From Gammaproteobacteria bacterium (GTDB lineage: Bacteria; Pseudomonadota; Gammaproteobacteria; Steroidobacterales; Steroidobacteraceae): a DNA stretch of 13,717 nucleotides. This document shows positions 1 through 7,010 of the stretch, piece after piece. Position numbers and translations under genes: made by a program. The stretch is from positions 1 through 13,717 of the forward strand of contig JASHVF010000294.1 of NCBI GenBank assembly GCA_030039615.1. The letters run 5' to 3'. The number at the start of each line of letters is the position of its first letter. Position 1 is the stretch's first letter. The notes under the pieces were generated by a model. The model did no database searches and was not told where the DNA came from. It was given only the letters and a program-made list of their open reading frames with translations.

Positions 1-951
1 CGCACCCGCATTGGCGCCGCTGCGGCCCGCCATGGGAGGCGGGCCCGTGAACGTACCCGGCGCGACACCCGTGGCGGTCTCCGCCTCCTGCGCCACCTGT
101 GCGATGTTGAGCGTCAGGTCCTGCTGCTGGTTGTCGCGGATGATGGTGACGTGTGCTTCGGAGGCGGCGTCGAGCGTGTTGAGGATCGCCTGGCCGCGCT
201 CCGGGTCGTCGAGCGGCGCGCCGTTGATGGCCACGACCTCATCGCCCGGTCGCAGGCCGAGATGGGCGAATGCGAGGCGGTTGCGCCCCGGGTAAACCCG
301 GAAGCCCTTGACCTTGTCGCCTTCCATGACCGCCTGCGGACGCAGCAGATCCCCGATCAGCCCCGGCTGATCGGTGAGCGCCTTGCGCATGCGCTCGACC
401 ACCGGGCTTTGGGTATGCAGGGCGGCGGCCGAGGGCGCCGCCGCGGCGCCGCTCACCTGGCGCGGCAGCACCAGCGACTCGAGCTGGCCGTTGCGGTCGA
501 TGATGACCCGGTCGCTGTACACCGCGTGGAGCTTCACGCCGCCGGTGACCAGGTCGCCAACCGCATGTACTTTGGCACTCTGTGGGTTCGGTCCGAGGAT
601 CGCGAGCCCATCCTGCGGATCATCGCCCGCAATGATTCCGGTCAGCACCAGCGGCATGCTCGAGGCCGGCGCGCTCGCATCGTCCTGCTTCGGCACCGCT
701 GCGGCGCCAAACAGGTGCGCATTGACGATGGCCGCGGTGTCGGCGACCTGGGCCCGGAACGCGTGGCCGGGAGCCGCGGCCGGGGTGGGCGGGGCGCGCC
801 CGGCGCCGGCGAGATCCGTGACGACGAGCGCCGCCTGCACCCCGAGCGCCAGCGCCAGGAACCAGGTCGCGAAGCGTGGTCCTTCGGTGAGCAGCAGGGC
901 GCGCCAGCGTTCCGGAGGCGGCAGACCTTCGAGCCAGGGTGCGGCGTTCAT
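1..951 (-). CDS. gspC: Type II secretion system protein GspC, 3' end beyond window
   Basis: GspC is the bitopic inner-membrane protein that links the type II secretion inner-membrane platform to the GspD secretin. The frame is open from the window edge to an ATG at 951-949, giving 317 codons with no stop, so the C-terminus lies outside. Visible parts: a short cytoplasmic N-terminus, one membrane segment at about residues 27-46 (FATWFLALALGVQAALVV), a Pro/Ala linker, the homology region at about 72-165 that opens with the family-typical NAHLFG motif and continues LVLTGIIAG, then a PDZ domain at about 195-285 containing LGLRPGDEVVAINGAPL. An in-frame TAA upstream leaves this ATG as the first possible ATG; no good Shine-Dalgarno is seen. 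The tail (from about 290) is Pro/Gly/Ala-rich. It is divergent from clpS and probably opens a gsp operon (gspD would be expected next, outside the window). Homology region plus PDZ makes GspC secure. Confidence 0.93.
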   Translation of the reverse strand, partial: MNAAPWLEGLPPPERWRALLLTEGPRFATWFLALALGVQAALVVTDLAGAGRAPPTPAAAPGHAFRAQVADTAAIVNAHLFGAAAVPKQDDASAPASSMPLVLTGIIAGDDPQDGLAILGPNPQSAKVHAVGDLVTGGVKLHAVYSDRVIIDRNGQLESLVLPRQVSGAAAAPSAAALHTQSPVVERMRKALTDQPGLIGDLLRPQAVMEGDKVKGFRVYPGRNRLAFAHLGLRPGDEVVAINGAPLDDPERGQAILNTLDAASEAHVTIIRDNQQQDLTLNIAQVAQEAETATGVAPGTFTGPPPMAGRSGANAGA

Positions 952-1046
952 CGGGCCAAAAGCATGAGCTTAACGGAGGTTCTCACTGGTTCCAGAGGAG
1001 CGCGTGGCACCCGCCCCGCGAGAGTGTCCGTCGGCGCGCCAGCGCA

Positions 1047-1076
1047 ATCATACGGGTGCGCCGCGCGCGCTCTCAA
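1047..1076 (-). promoter_or_regulatory. Predicted sigma70 promoter for gspC
   Basis: On the minus strand a -35 TTGAGA (1076-1071) and a -10 TATGAT (1052-1047) are separated by 18 nt; each matches the sigma70 consensus at five of six positions. Transcription would start near 1040, giving a leader of about 90 nt before the gspC ATG. This is a motif match by eye only. Confidence 0.5.
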
Positions 1077-1118
1077 GCGATTGTTTCTGCTGAAGTAACC
1101 ACGTCACATTGTGCTGCT

Positions 1119-1148
1119 CTTGTGTTGCCGTTTCGCGACCCCTATAAA
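1119..1148 (+). promoter_or_regulatory. Predicted clpSA promoter, sigma70/sigma32-like
   Basis: Just upstream of clpS lies TATAAA (1143-1148), a five-of-six match to the sigma70 -10, with TTGTGT (1120-1125) 17 nt upstream as a weak -35. The same stretch also reads as a heat-shock-type promoter: CTTGTG (1119-1124), 14 nt, then CCCCTATAA (1139-1147), resembling the sigma32 pattern CTTGAA-N-CCCCAT. The -10 ends only 7 nt before the clpS ATG, so the transcript may start at or next to the start codon. Which sigma factor is used cannot be decided from the sequence. Confidence 0.5.
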
Positions 1149-1155
1149 GAACGCC

Positions 1156-1476
1156 ATGCCCGAGCACCATCCGGTCCGTCCCGACTCCGGCATCGCCGTC
1201 GAGGAGGCGCAACCGGAGGTCAAGCAACCGCCGTTATACCGCGTGGTGCTGCTCAATGATGATTACACCCCCATGGAGTTTGTCGTCGACGTGCTGGAAA
1301 AGTTCTTCGGCCTGAACCGCCCGAATGCAACTCGCATCATGCTCGAGGTACACACCAGGGGTAAGGGAGTCTGTGGGGTCTTCACATATGAGATCGCCGA
1401 AACTAAGGTGGCACAGGTGACGACCTATGCGCGCGATCACCAGCACCCGCTGATGTGCACCCTGGAAGAGGCCTGA
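1156..1476 (+). CDS. clpS: ATP-dependent Clp protease adaptor ClpS
   Basis: ClpS binds proteins with destabilising N-terminal residues (Leu, Phe, Tyr, Trp) and hands them to ClpA for degradation by ClpAP. The 106-residue product has the same length as E. coli ClpS. The N-degron pocket residues are present at the E. coli positions: Asn34, Asp35, Asp36 (LNDDYTPMEF), Met40 and His66 (EVHTRGKG). The flexible N-terminal tail (about 1-25), which in E. coli acts on ClpA, is present. ATG 1156 is chosen because it gives the family length; a GTG 45 nt upstream in frame would add a non-conserved Leu/Cys-rich extension. No Shine-Dalgarno precedes this ATG and a -10-like box ends 7 nt upstream, so the mRNA may be leaderless. 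clpA follows after 15 nt, forming a clpSA operon. Confidence 0.97.
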   Translation: MPEHHPVRPDSGIAVEEAQPEVKQPPLYRVVLLNDDYTPMEFVVDVLEKFFGLNRPNATRIMLEVHTRGKGVCGVFTYEIAETKVAQVTTYARDHQHPLMCTLEEA

Positions 1477-1491
1477 ACGGAGGGGCCTGAA

Positions 1492-3762
1492 GTGCTGTCG
1501 AACGAACTGGAATATTGCCTCAACGATGCGTTCCACCAGGCGCGCGAGGCGCGCCATGAGTACCTCACGGTCGAGCACCTGCTGCTCGCGATCCTCGACA
1601 CGCCCAAGGTGCGCGAGGTGCTGCGCTCCTGCGGCGTCGACTTCGCCAAGCTCCGCCAGGAGCTGAAGGAGCACATCGATCAGTCCACCCCGCGGCTCGA
1701 GGAGGGCGAGGAGCGCGAGGTGCAGCCGACGCTCGGCTTCCAGCGCGTGCTGCAGCGCGCGCTGTTCCACGTGCAGTCGAGCGGCAAGAAGGAGGTCGGG
1801 GTGACCAACGTGCTGGTCGCCATCTTCAGCGAGAAGCAGAGTCACGCGGTGTTCCTGCTGAACCGCCAGCACGTCACGCGCCTCGACGTCGTCAACTACA
1901 TCTCCCACGGGCTCTCGAAGATCGCCGAGGAGAAGAGCGTCGACAAGGAGGACGGCCAGGCGGACGGGGAGCGCGACGGCGAGGGCGGCAGCGCGCTCGA
2001 GAAATACACGACCAATCTCAACCGCATGGCGCAGGACGGGCGCATCGATCCGCTCATCGGCCGCAAGCTCGAGGTGGAGCGCACGATCGAGATCCTGTGC
2101 CGGCGCCGCAAGAACAACCCGCTGTACGTGGGCGAGGCCGGGGTCGGCAAGACTGCGATCGCCGAAGGGCTGGCGCGCCTCATCGTCGAGGCCAAGGTGC
2201 CCGAGGTGCTCGCCGACTGCACCATCTTCGCGCTCGATATGGGCGCGCTGATCGCCGGCACCAAGTACCGCGGCGACTTCGAGAAGCGCTTGAAGGGCGT
2301 GATCATGGAGCTGAAGAAGCTGCCCGGCGCGGTGCTGTTCATCGACGAGATCCACACGGTGATCGGCGCCGGCGCCGCCTCGGGCGGCGTCATGGACGCC
2401 TCCAACCTCATCAAGCCGGTGCTCTCGAACGGCGAGATCCGCTGCATCGGCTCGACCACCTACAGCGAATACCGCGGCATCTTCGAGAAGGACCACGCGC
2501 TCGCACGGCGCTTCCAGAAGATCGACGTGGTCGAGCCTTCGGTGGCCGAGACCATCGACATCCTCTTCGGCCTCAAGCCGCGCTTCGAAGAGCATCACGG
2601 CATCACCTACGCGGACGCAGCGCTCAAGGCCGCCGCCGAGCTCGCCGCGCGCCACATAAACGAACGGCATCTGCCCGACAAGGCCATCGACGTGGTGGAC
2701 GAGGCCGGGGCGCGCGCGCGCCTGAAGCCGATCGCCGAGCGCGAGCCGGTGGTCGAGGTGCGGCACATCGAGGACGTGGTGGCGCGCATGGCGCGCATTC
2801 CCGCCAAGAGCGTCTCGATCTCCGACAAGGAGATCCTGAGGAACCTCGAGCGGAATCTAAAGCTCGTGATCTTCGGCCAGGACAAGGCGATCGAGGCCCT
2901 CGGCTCGGCCATCAAGATGGCGCGCTCGGGCCTCGGCGAGTCACGCAAGCCGGTCGGCAGCTTCCTGTTCGCAGGTCCCACCGGCGTCGGCAAGACCGAG
3001 GTGACGCGGCAGCTCGCGATCGCCATGGGCGTCGAGTTCCTGCGCTTCGACATGTCCGAGTACATGGAGCGGCATACGGTCTCGCGCCTGATCGGCGCGC
3101 CGCCGGGCTACGTCGGCTTCGACCAGGGCGGACTCCTCACCGAGGCGATCGCCAAGCACCCGCACTGCGTGCTGCTGCTCGATGAGGTCGAGAAGGCGCA
3201 CCCGGACGTGTTCAACCTGCTGCTGCAGGTCATGGATCACGGCACGCTCACCGACAACAACGGCCGCAAGGCGGATTTCCGCCACGTCATCATCGTGATG
3301 ACCACCAACGCCGGCGCCCAGGAGATGGCGCGGCCGTCGATCGGCTTCACCCATGTGGATAATTCCACCGACGGCATGGAGGCGATCCGCCGCATCTTCA
3401 GCCCCGAGTTCCGCAACCGCCTGGATGCGGTCATCCAGTTCGCCGCGCTCGACAGCGCCACGATCGAGCGGGTCGTCGACAAGCTGATCCTCGAAGTCGA
3501 GGCGCAGCTCGAGCAGAAGGGTGTCAGCATCACGCTCGACGACGCGGCGCGGCGCTGGGTGGCTGCCAAGGGCTACGACCCGAAGATGGGTGCGCGTCCC
3601 ATGGCGCGTACGATCCAGGAGCACATCAAGCGGCCGCTGGCGGAGGAGCTGCTGTTCGGGCGGCTCGCGAGCGGCGGGCACGTCAACATCTCGGTGAGCG
3701 CAGACGGCGCCGAGCTGGTACTGCAGTGCGAGCCGGCGCAGCTGCCGGCGGTGACCGTCTGA
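1492..3762 (+). CDS. clpA: ATP-dependent Clp protease ATP-binding subunit ClpA
   Basis: ClpA is the AAA+ unfoldase that forms a hexamer on ClpP and threads substrates, including those brought by ClpS, into the protease. Length is 756 residues (E. coli 758). The Clp N domain covers about 1-145, followed by an acidic linker. The D1 module has Walker A GEAGVGKT at 214-221 and Walker B FIDE ending at Glu286; D2 has Walker A GPTGVGKT at 495-502 and Walker B LLLDE ending at Glu565. The ClpP-docking loop reads I617-G618-F619, where E. coli ClpA has IGL and ClpX has IGF. The GTG start is supported by a strong Shine-Dalgarno GGAGGGG at 1479-1485, 6 nt upstream. It lies 15 nt after clpS and is convergent with infA. 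clpP is not in the window. Confidence 0.98.
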   Translation: MLSNELEYCLNDAFHQAREARHEYLTVEHLLLAILDTPKVREVLRSCGVDFAKLRQELKEHIDQSTPRLEEGEEREVQPTLGFQRVLQRALFHVQSSGKKEVGVTNVLVAIFSEKQSHAVFLLNRQHVTRLDVVNYISHGLSKIAEEKSVDKEDGQADGERDGEGGSALEKYTTNLNRMAQDGRIDPLIGRKLEVERTIEILCRRRKNNPLYVGEAGVGKTAIAEGLARLIVEAKVPEVLADCTIFALDMGALIAGTKYRGDFEKRLKGVIMELKKLPGAVLFIDEIHTVIGAGAASGGVMDASNLIKPVLSNGEIRCIGSTTYSEYRGIFEKDHALARRFQKIDVVEPSVAETIDILFGLKPRFEEHHGITYADAALKAAAELAARHINERHLPDKAIDVVDEAGARARLKPIAEREPVVEVRHIEDVVARMARIPAKSVSISDKEILRNLERNLKLVIFGQDKAIEALGSAIKMARSGLGESRKPVGSFLFAGPTGVGKTEVTRQLAIAMGVEFLRFDMSEYMERHTVSRLIGAPPGYVGFDQGGLLTEAIAKHPHCVLLLDEVEKAHPDVFNLLLQVMDHGTLTDNNGRKADFRHVIIVMTTNAGAQEMARPSIGFTHVDNSTDGMEAIRRIFSPEFRNRLDAVIQFAALDSATIERVVDKLILEVEAQLEQKGVSITLDDAARRWVAAKGYDPKMGARPMARTIQEHIKRPLAEELLFGRLASGGHVNISVSADGAELVLQCEPAQLPAVTV

Positions 3763-3768
3763 TTGGCC

Positions 3769-3793
3769 GAAAAATCGCCGCAGGCGACTTTTC
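3769..3793. terminator. Two-way intrinsic terminator between clpA and infA
   Basis: A hairpin with stem TCGCC (3775-3779), loop GCA and stem GGCGA (3783-3787) is flanked by AAAA on the left (3770-3773) and TTTT on the right (3789-3792), with one A/C mismatch between core stem and A/T arms. It lies between two converging genes (clpA ends at 3762, infA at 3801) and could stop transcription from both sides. The T run is short, so efficiency is uncertain. Confidence 0.6.
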
Positions 3794-3800
3794 CAATTAA

Positions 3801-4019
3801 CTAGCGGCCGCGGTAGATGATGCGGCCCTTGGTGAGGTCGTAGGGGGTCATCTCGACGGTGACGGCATCGCCGGTCAGGATGCGGATGTAGTTTTTACGC
3901 ATCTTGCCGGAGATGTGCGCGGTCACGACGTGGCCATTCTTGAGCTTCACGCGGAAAGTCGTGTTGGGCAGGGTCTCGACGACCTCGCCTTCCATCTGGA
4001 TCGCGTCTTCTTTGGACAC
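3801..4019 (-). CDS. infA: Translation initiation factor IF-1
   Basis: IF-1 binds the A site of the 30S subunit and helps IF-2 and IF-3 during initiation. The protein is a single S1-type OB fold of 72 residues, the same as E. coli, with near-invariant stretches ETLPNTTFRVKLKNGHVV, AHISGKMRKNYIRIL and TPYDLTKGRI. The GTG at 4019 is chosen because it gives the family length and start (MSKEDAIQMEG) and has a Shine-Dalgarno GAAGG (4029-4025) 5 nt upstream. The frame is open well beyond that GTG, but the upstream part falls in the aat-infA gap and is not conserved. It lies 89 nt downstream of aat on the same strand, the arrangement seen in E. coli, and is probably the last gene of the trxB-FemAB-aat-infA transcription unit. 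Confidence 0.98.
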   Translation of the reverse strand: MSKEDAIQMEGEVVETLPNTTFRVKLKNGHVVTAHISGKMRKNYIRILTGDAVTVEMTPYDLTKGRIIYRGR

Positions 4020-4108
4020 AAGTGCCTTCAGCGGCTGCGGGGGCGCGAATTGGAGCACAAAGGCCGCTCCCGTGGCAATTTGCGGCGCGCGGCGCGAGGC
4101 GTGCGCCG

Positions 4109-4795
4109 CTAGGCAAGCGGCGGCGACGGCAGCGCCACCTGCTCGCGCAGCAGCCGCAGGAACTGACTCCTCGGGATGGTGCGGGCGCCGAGGCTGCCCA
4201 GGTGGCGCGAGTACAGCTGGCAGTCGATCACCGCGATGCTGTTGCGCAGGCACAGCGCCACCAGGTGTGCGAGAGCCACCTTGGAGCCGTCGCGCACCGC
4301 GCTGAACATGGACTCCCCGAAAAACACCCCGCCGAGGCGTACGCCGTAGAGGCCGCCGGCGAGCGCGCCGTCGCGCCAGGCTTCGATGCTGTGGGCGACT
4401 CTCAGATCATGCAGCGTCACGTAGGCTGCGCGCATGTCGGAAGTGATCCAGGTGCCGGGGCTCGCGCTGCGCGGTGCGGCGCAGCCGTCGATCACCGCCT
4501 CGAAGTCGCGGTCGACCGAGGTCGTGAAGCCCGCATTGCGCAGCGTCTTGGCGAGGCTCCTCGTGCAGCGGAACTCATCCGGAAACAGCACCGCGCGCGG
4601 GTCCGGCGACCACCAGAGCACCGGCTGACCCGGTGAGTACCAGGGAAAGATGCCGTGGCGATACGCGGCGAGCAGCCGCTCGGGCGACAGGTCGCCGCCG
4701 GCGGCCAGGAGGCCGGGCGGATCCTCGAGCGCGTGCTCGGGCGGCGGAAACCACTCCGGCGCGTCGTGCGCCGACAGCCAGGTGACGGTCTTCAT
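4109..4795 (-). CDS. aat: Leucyl/phenylalanyl-tRNA--protein transferase
   Basis: Aat moves Leu or Phe from aminoacyl-tRNA to the N-terminal Arg or Lys of proteins, creating N-degrons read by ClpS. Length is 228 residues (E. coli 234). Family hallmarks in order: FPPPEHALEDPPGLLAAGGD (17-36), RHGIFPWYSPGQPVLWWSPDPR (46-67, first part membrane-unrelated substrate region), TWITSDM near 115-121, GGVFFGESMFS with Glu161, and IDCQLYSRHLGSLGA with Gln193. Glu161 and Gln193 correspond to the catalytic-site residues Glu156 and Gln188 of E. coli Aat. The ATG at 4795 overlaps the stop of the preceding FemAB-like gene as ATGA, which suggests translational coupling and fixes the start. No arginyl-tRNA transferase (bpt/ate) gene is next to it, unlike the arrangement in pseudomonads. 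Confidence 0.97.
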   Translation of the reverse strand: MKTVTWLSAHDAPEWFPPPEHALEDPPGLLAAGGDLSPERLLAAYRHGIFPWYSPGQPVLWWSPDPRAVLFPDEFRCTRSLAKTLRNAGFTTSVDRDFEAVIDGCAAPRSASPGTWITSDMRAAYVTLHDLRVAHSIEAWRDGALAGGLYGVRLGGVFFGESMFSAVRDGSKVALAHLVALCLRNSIAVIDCQLYSRHLGSLGARTIPRSQFLRLLREQVALPSPPLA

Positions 4796-5952
4796 GCGCC
4801 GCCGCGGGCGGTGCGCCTGCCGCGGTAGGGAACGTGCTCCTGGACCTCGAGCGCGTAGTTCTCGACGGCCGCGCCCTCGCGGGTCAGGAACTCGGCGATG
4901 GCGGCGCGGAACTGGCGGTCGGCGATGAAGTGCGCCGACCAGGTGAGGACGGGCTCGAAGCCGCGGCTCACCTTGTGCTCGCCCTGCGTGCCGGGCTCGA
5001 AGCGCGCGATGCCGCGCTCGATGCAGAACTCGATCCCCTGGTGGTAGCAGGCTTCGAAGTGCAGGCTGTGATGGTCGGCGGCGGCACCCCAGTAGCGACC
5101 GTAGAGCGCTTCCTGCCACCAGAAGAAGATCGCCGCCGCCACCACGGTGCGTCCGTGCACCGCGAGCTTCACCATCAGTGATTCCGGCAGGCGCCGCGCC
5201 ACCTCGGCGAAGAACTCGGGCGTCAGATAGGGCTCGTGCCCGTGGCGCAGGAAGGTGTCGCGATGCAGCGCGTAGATGCGCTCGAGGAGCGGCGCATCGA
5301 GCTCACCACCGAAGCGCGTCTCGAAGCGCACGCCGCTCTCGGCGACCCGGCGGCGCTCGCGCCGTGCCTTCTTGCGTTTCTCGGCGGTGAAGGACTCGAG
5401 GTACTCATCGAAGCTCTTCCAGCCGCGGTTGGTCCAGTGGAACTGGCAGTCGCGTCGTAACAGCCAGCCGCGCTGCACGCAGGCCTGGCGCGCGCGCTCA
5501 TCGAGGAACAGGGCGTGTACGCCCGACAGGTCGTGCGCGGCGCTGTCGCGCTCGAGGGCGCCGAGGAGCTCGGCCGCGACACCCGCGGCGTCGAGCCCGG
5601 GACGCACCAGCAGGCGCGGACCGGTCGCGGGCGTGAAGGGCGTCGCCAGCGTGAGCTTCGGGTAGTAGCGCCGCCCGAGACCCTCGTAGGCCTGCGCCCA
5701 GGCGAAATCGAAGACGAACTCGCCGTAGGAATGCGACTTGACGAAGGTCGCCGCCGCGCCGGCGAGGCCCTGCGCGTCACGCAGCAGCAGGTAGCGCGGC
5801 TGCCAGCCGGTGCCGGGACCGAGGCACCCGGTATGCTCGAGCGCGGCCAGGAACTCGTGGCGCGCGAACGGGTGGGCGCCGCTCAGGGTGTTCCACTCGT
5901 GCGCGTCGAGCTCATCGATGCTGGAGCGGAACTCGACCCGGGCGCTCGTCAC
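4792..5952 (-). CDS. FemAB-like GNAT-fold protein (COG3146/DUF482 family)
   Basis: This 386-residue protein belongs to the FemAB_like/DUF482 (COG3146) family, often annotated as GNAT N-acetyltransferase or as peptidoglycan biosynthesis protein; its substrate is not established. Recognisable conserved parts are HPFARHEFLAALE near the N-terminus, YGEFVFDFAWAQAYEGLG followed by YYPKLTLATPFTPATGPRLL, FDEYLESFTAEKRKKARRER, HRDTFLRHGHEPYLTPEFF and ALYGRYWGA. No signal peptide or membrane segment is seen, so it is probably cytoplasmic. GTG 5952 is preferred: it lies 13 nt after the trxB stop with AAGG 10 nt upstream. An in-frame ATG at 6012 is possible but would overlap trxB by 47 nt and adds non-conserved sequence. 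Its stop overlaps the aat start (ATGA). FemX-type transferases and Aat share a GNAT-like fold and use aminoacyl-tRNA, so a tRNA-dependent activity is conceivable; that is inference. Confidence 0.85.
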   Translation of the reverse strand: MTSARVEFRSSIDELDAHEWNTLSGAHPFARHEFLAALEHTGCLGPGTGWQPRYLLLRDAQGLAGAAATFVKSHSYGEFVFDFAWAQAYEGLGRRYYPKLTLATPFTPATGPRLLVRPGLDAAGVAAELLGALERDSAAHDLSGVHALFLDERARQACVQRGWLLRRDCQFHWTNRGWKSFDEYLESFTAEKRKKARRERRRVAESGVRFETRFGGELDAPLLERIYALHRDTFLRHGHEPYLTPEFFAEVARRLPESLMVKLAVHGRTVVAAAIFFWWQEALYGRYWGAAADHHSLHFEACYHQGIEFCIERGIARFEPGTQGEHKVSRGFEPVLTWSAHFIADRQFRAAIAEFLTREGAAVENYALEVQEHVPYRGRRTARGGA

Positions 5953-5965
5953 GACGCGCGTGCCT

Positions 5966-6949
5966 TCAGCCGTGGCCGCGTGTGTCCAGCGTCTCGAGGT
6001 AGCGGTCGGCATCGAGCGCGGCCATGCAACCGGAGCCCGCGGAGGTGACGGCCTGGCGATAGACGTGATCGGCCACGTCGCCCGCGGCGAACACCCCCGG
6101 GACGCTGGTGGCGGTGGCGTCGCCGTCGAGGCCGCTCCTGACGCTGATATAGCCGCCGCGCATCGCGAGGTGGCCCTCGAAGATCGCGGTGTTGGGGGTG
6201 TGGCCGATCGCGACGAAGAGGCCCGTGACCTCGAGCGAGCGCTGCGCGCCGCCCTTGAGCTCGCGCAGCCGCACGCCGTTCACCCCCTGCTCATCGCCCA
6301 GCACCTCATCGACCGTGTGATTCCAGACCACGGACATCCTGCCGTCCTTGACCTCGCGGAACAGTCGATCCTGCAGGATCTTCTCGGCGCGCAGCTTGTC
6401 GCGCCGGTGCACCAGGGTCACGTGCTGCGCGATGTGCGCGAGATAAAGCGCTTCCTCCACCGCCGTGTTGCCGCCGCCGACGACCGCGACGCGCTGCCCG
6501 CGGAAGAAGAAGCCGTCGCAGGTGGCGCAGGCGGACACGCCGCGGCCGCGGAACTGCTCCTCCGAGGGCAGGCCCAGGTAACGGGCGCTCGCGCCGGTTG
6601 CTACGATGAGCGCATCGCAGGTGTAGTGGCTCGACTCGCCCGTGAGGCGCAGCGGCCGCTTCGAGAAGTCAACCGCGACCAGGTGATCGCTCACGATCTC
6701 GGTGGCGAAGCGCTCGGCGTGGCGCTGCAGGCGCGCCATGAGCGCCGGGCCCTGCAGGCCCTCGACGTCGCCCGGCCAGTTGTCGACGTCGGTGGTCGTC
6801 ATCAGCTGCCCGCCCGGCGCCATGCCGGTGATGAGGAGCGGGGCGCGATTGGCGCGCGCGGCGTACACCGCGGCGCTGTAACCCGCGGGACCGGATCCGA
6901 GGATTATCAGGCGGCTATGGCGGGATTTCGCGGTGGTCATCTGTGCCAT
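5966..6949 (-). CDS. trxB: Thioredoxin reductase (NADPH)
   Basis: TrxB is the cytoplasmic FAD enzyme that passes electrons from NADPH to thioredoxin. Length is 327 residues (E. coli 321). The FAD-binding motif GSGPAG is at 18-23, the redox-active site C141-A-T-C144 is intact, the NADPH-binding motif GGGNTA is at 158-163 followed by HRRDKLRAEK, and the C-terminal FAD motif appears as GVFAAGDVADHVYRQAVTSAGSG. The order FAD-part, NADPH domain with CxxC, FAD-part is that of the low-molecular-weight bacterial enzyme. The ATG at 6949 gives a slightly long N-terminus; an ATG three codons later is also possible, and neither has a clear Shine-Dalgarno. trxB is divergent from ftsK, as it is from lrp-ftsK in E. 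coli, and heads the run trxB-FemAB-aat-infA. Confidence 0.97.
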   Translation of the reverse strand: MAQMTTAKSRHSRLIILGSGPAGYSAAVYAARANRAPLLITGMAPGGQLMTTTDVDNWPGDVEGLQGPALMARLQRHAERFATEIVSDHLVAVDFSKRPLRLTGESSHYTCDALIVATGASARYLGLPSEEQFRGRGVSACATCDGFFFRGQRVAVVGGGNTAVEEALYLAHIAQHVTLVHRRDKLRAEKILQDRLFREVKDGRMSVVWNHTVDEVLGDEQGVNGVRLRELKGGAQRSLEVTGLFVAIGHTPNTAIFEGHLAMRGGYISVRSGLDGDATATSVPGVFAAGDVADHVYRQAVTSAGSGCMAALDADRYLETLDTRGHG

Positions 6950-7010
6950 CGGCGCATGGTACCTAAGCCCTATAATGCGAGCCGTCTATCTTAAGATGGG
7001 GATGTGAAGG
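6950..7010 (+). promoter_or_regulatory. Divergent trxB/ftsK promoter region with TATAAT and a palindrome
   Basis: The 61-bp gap between trxB and ftsK holds a perfect sigma70 -10, TATAAT, at 6971-6976 on the plus strand. No TTGACA-like -35 is found 16-18 nt upstream. On the minus strand CATTAT (6977-6972) could serve trxB, so the two promoters would overlap. A perfect 10-bp palindrome ATCTTAAGAT lies at 6988-6997, about where ftsK transcription would start. E. coli has the regulator gene lrp at this position; there is no room for one here. Confidence 0.5.

Noticed and set aside
151..1098. Plus-strand frame across the gspC region
   Set aside because: The minus strand encodes a GspC with membrane segment, NAHLFG motif and PDZ domain; the plus frame has no recognisable content.
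1111..1155. GTG at 1111 as the clpS start
   Set aside because: It adds 15 residues with no similarity to ClpS and overlaps the promoter-like bases; ATG 1156 gives the exact family length.
1234..2766. 510-codon open frame antisense to clpS and clpA
   Set aside because: Same GC-bias artefact; covers the conserved ClpA D1 domain on the opposite strand.
3761..3800. tRNA-Ser gene between clpA and infA, as in E. coli (serW)
   Set aside because: The gap is only 38 nt and holds just the terminator hairpin.
5953..6012. ATG at 6012 as start of the FemAB-like gene
   Set aside because: It would overlap trxB by 47 nt and add a non-conserved leader; GTG 5952 follows the trxB stop by 13 nt with AAGG upstream. 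Not fully excluded.
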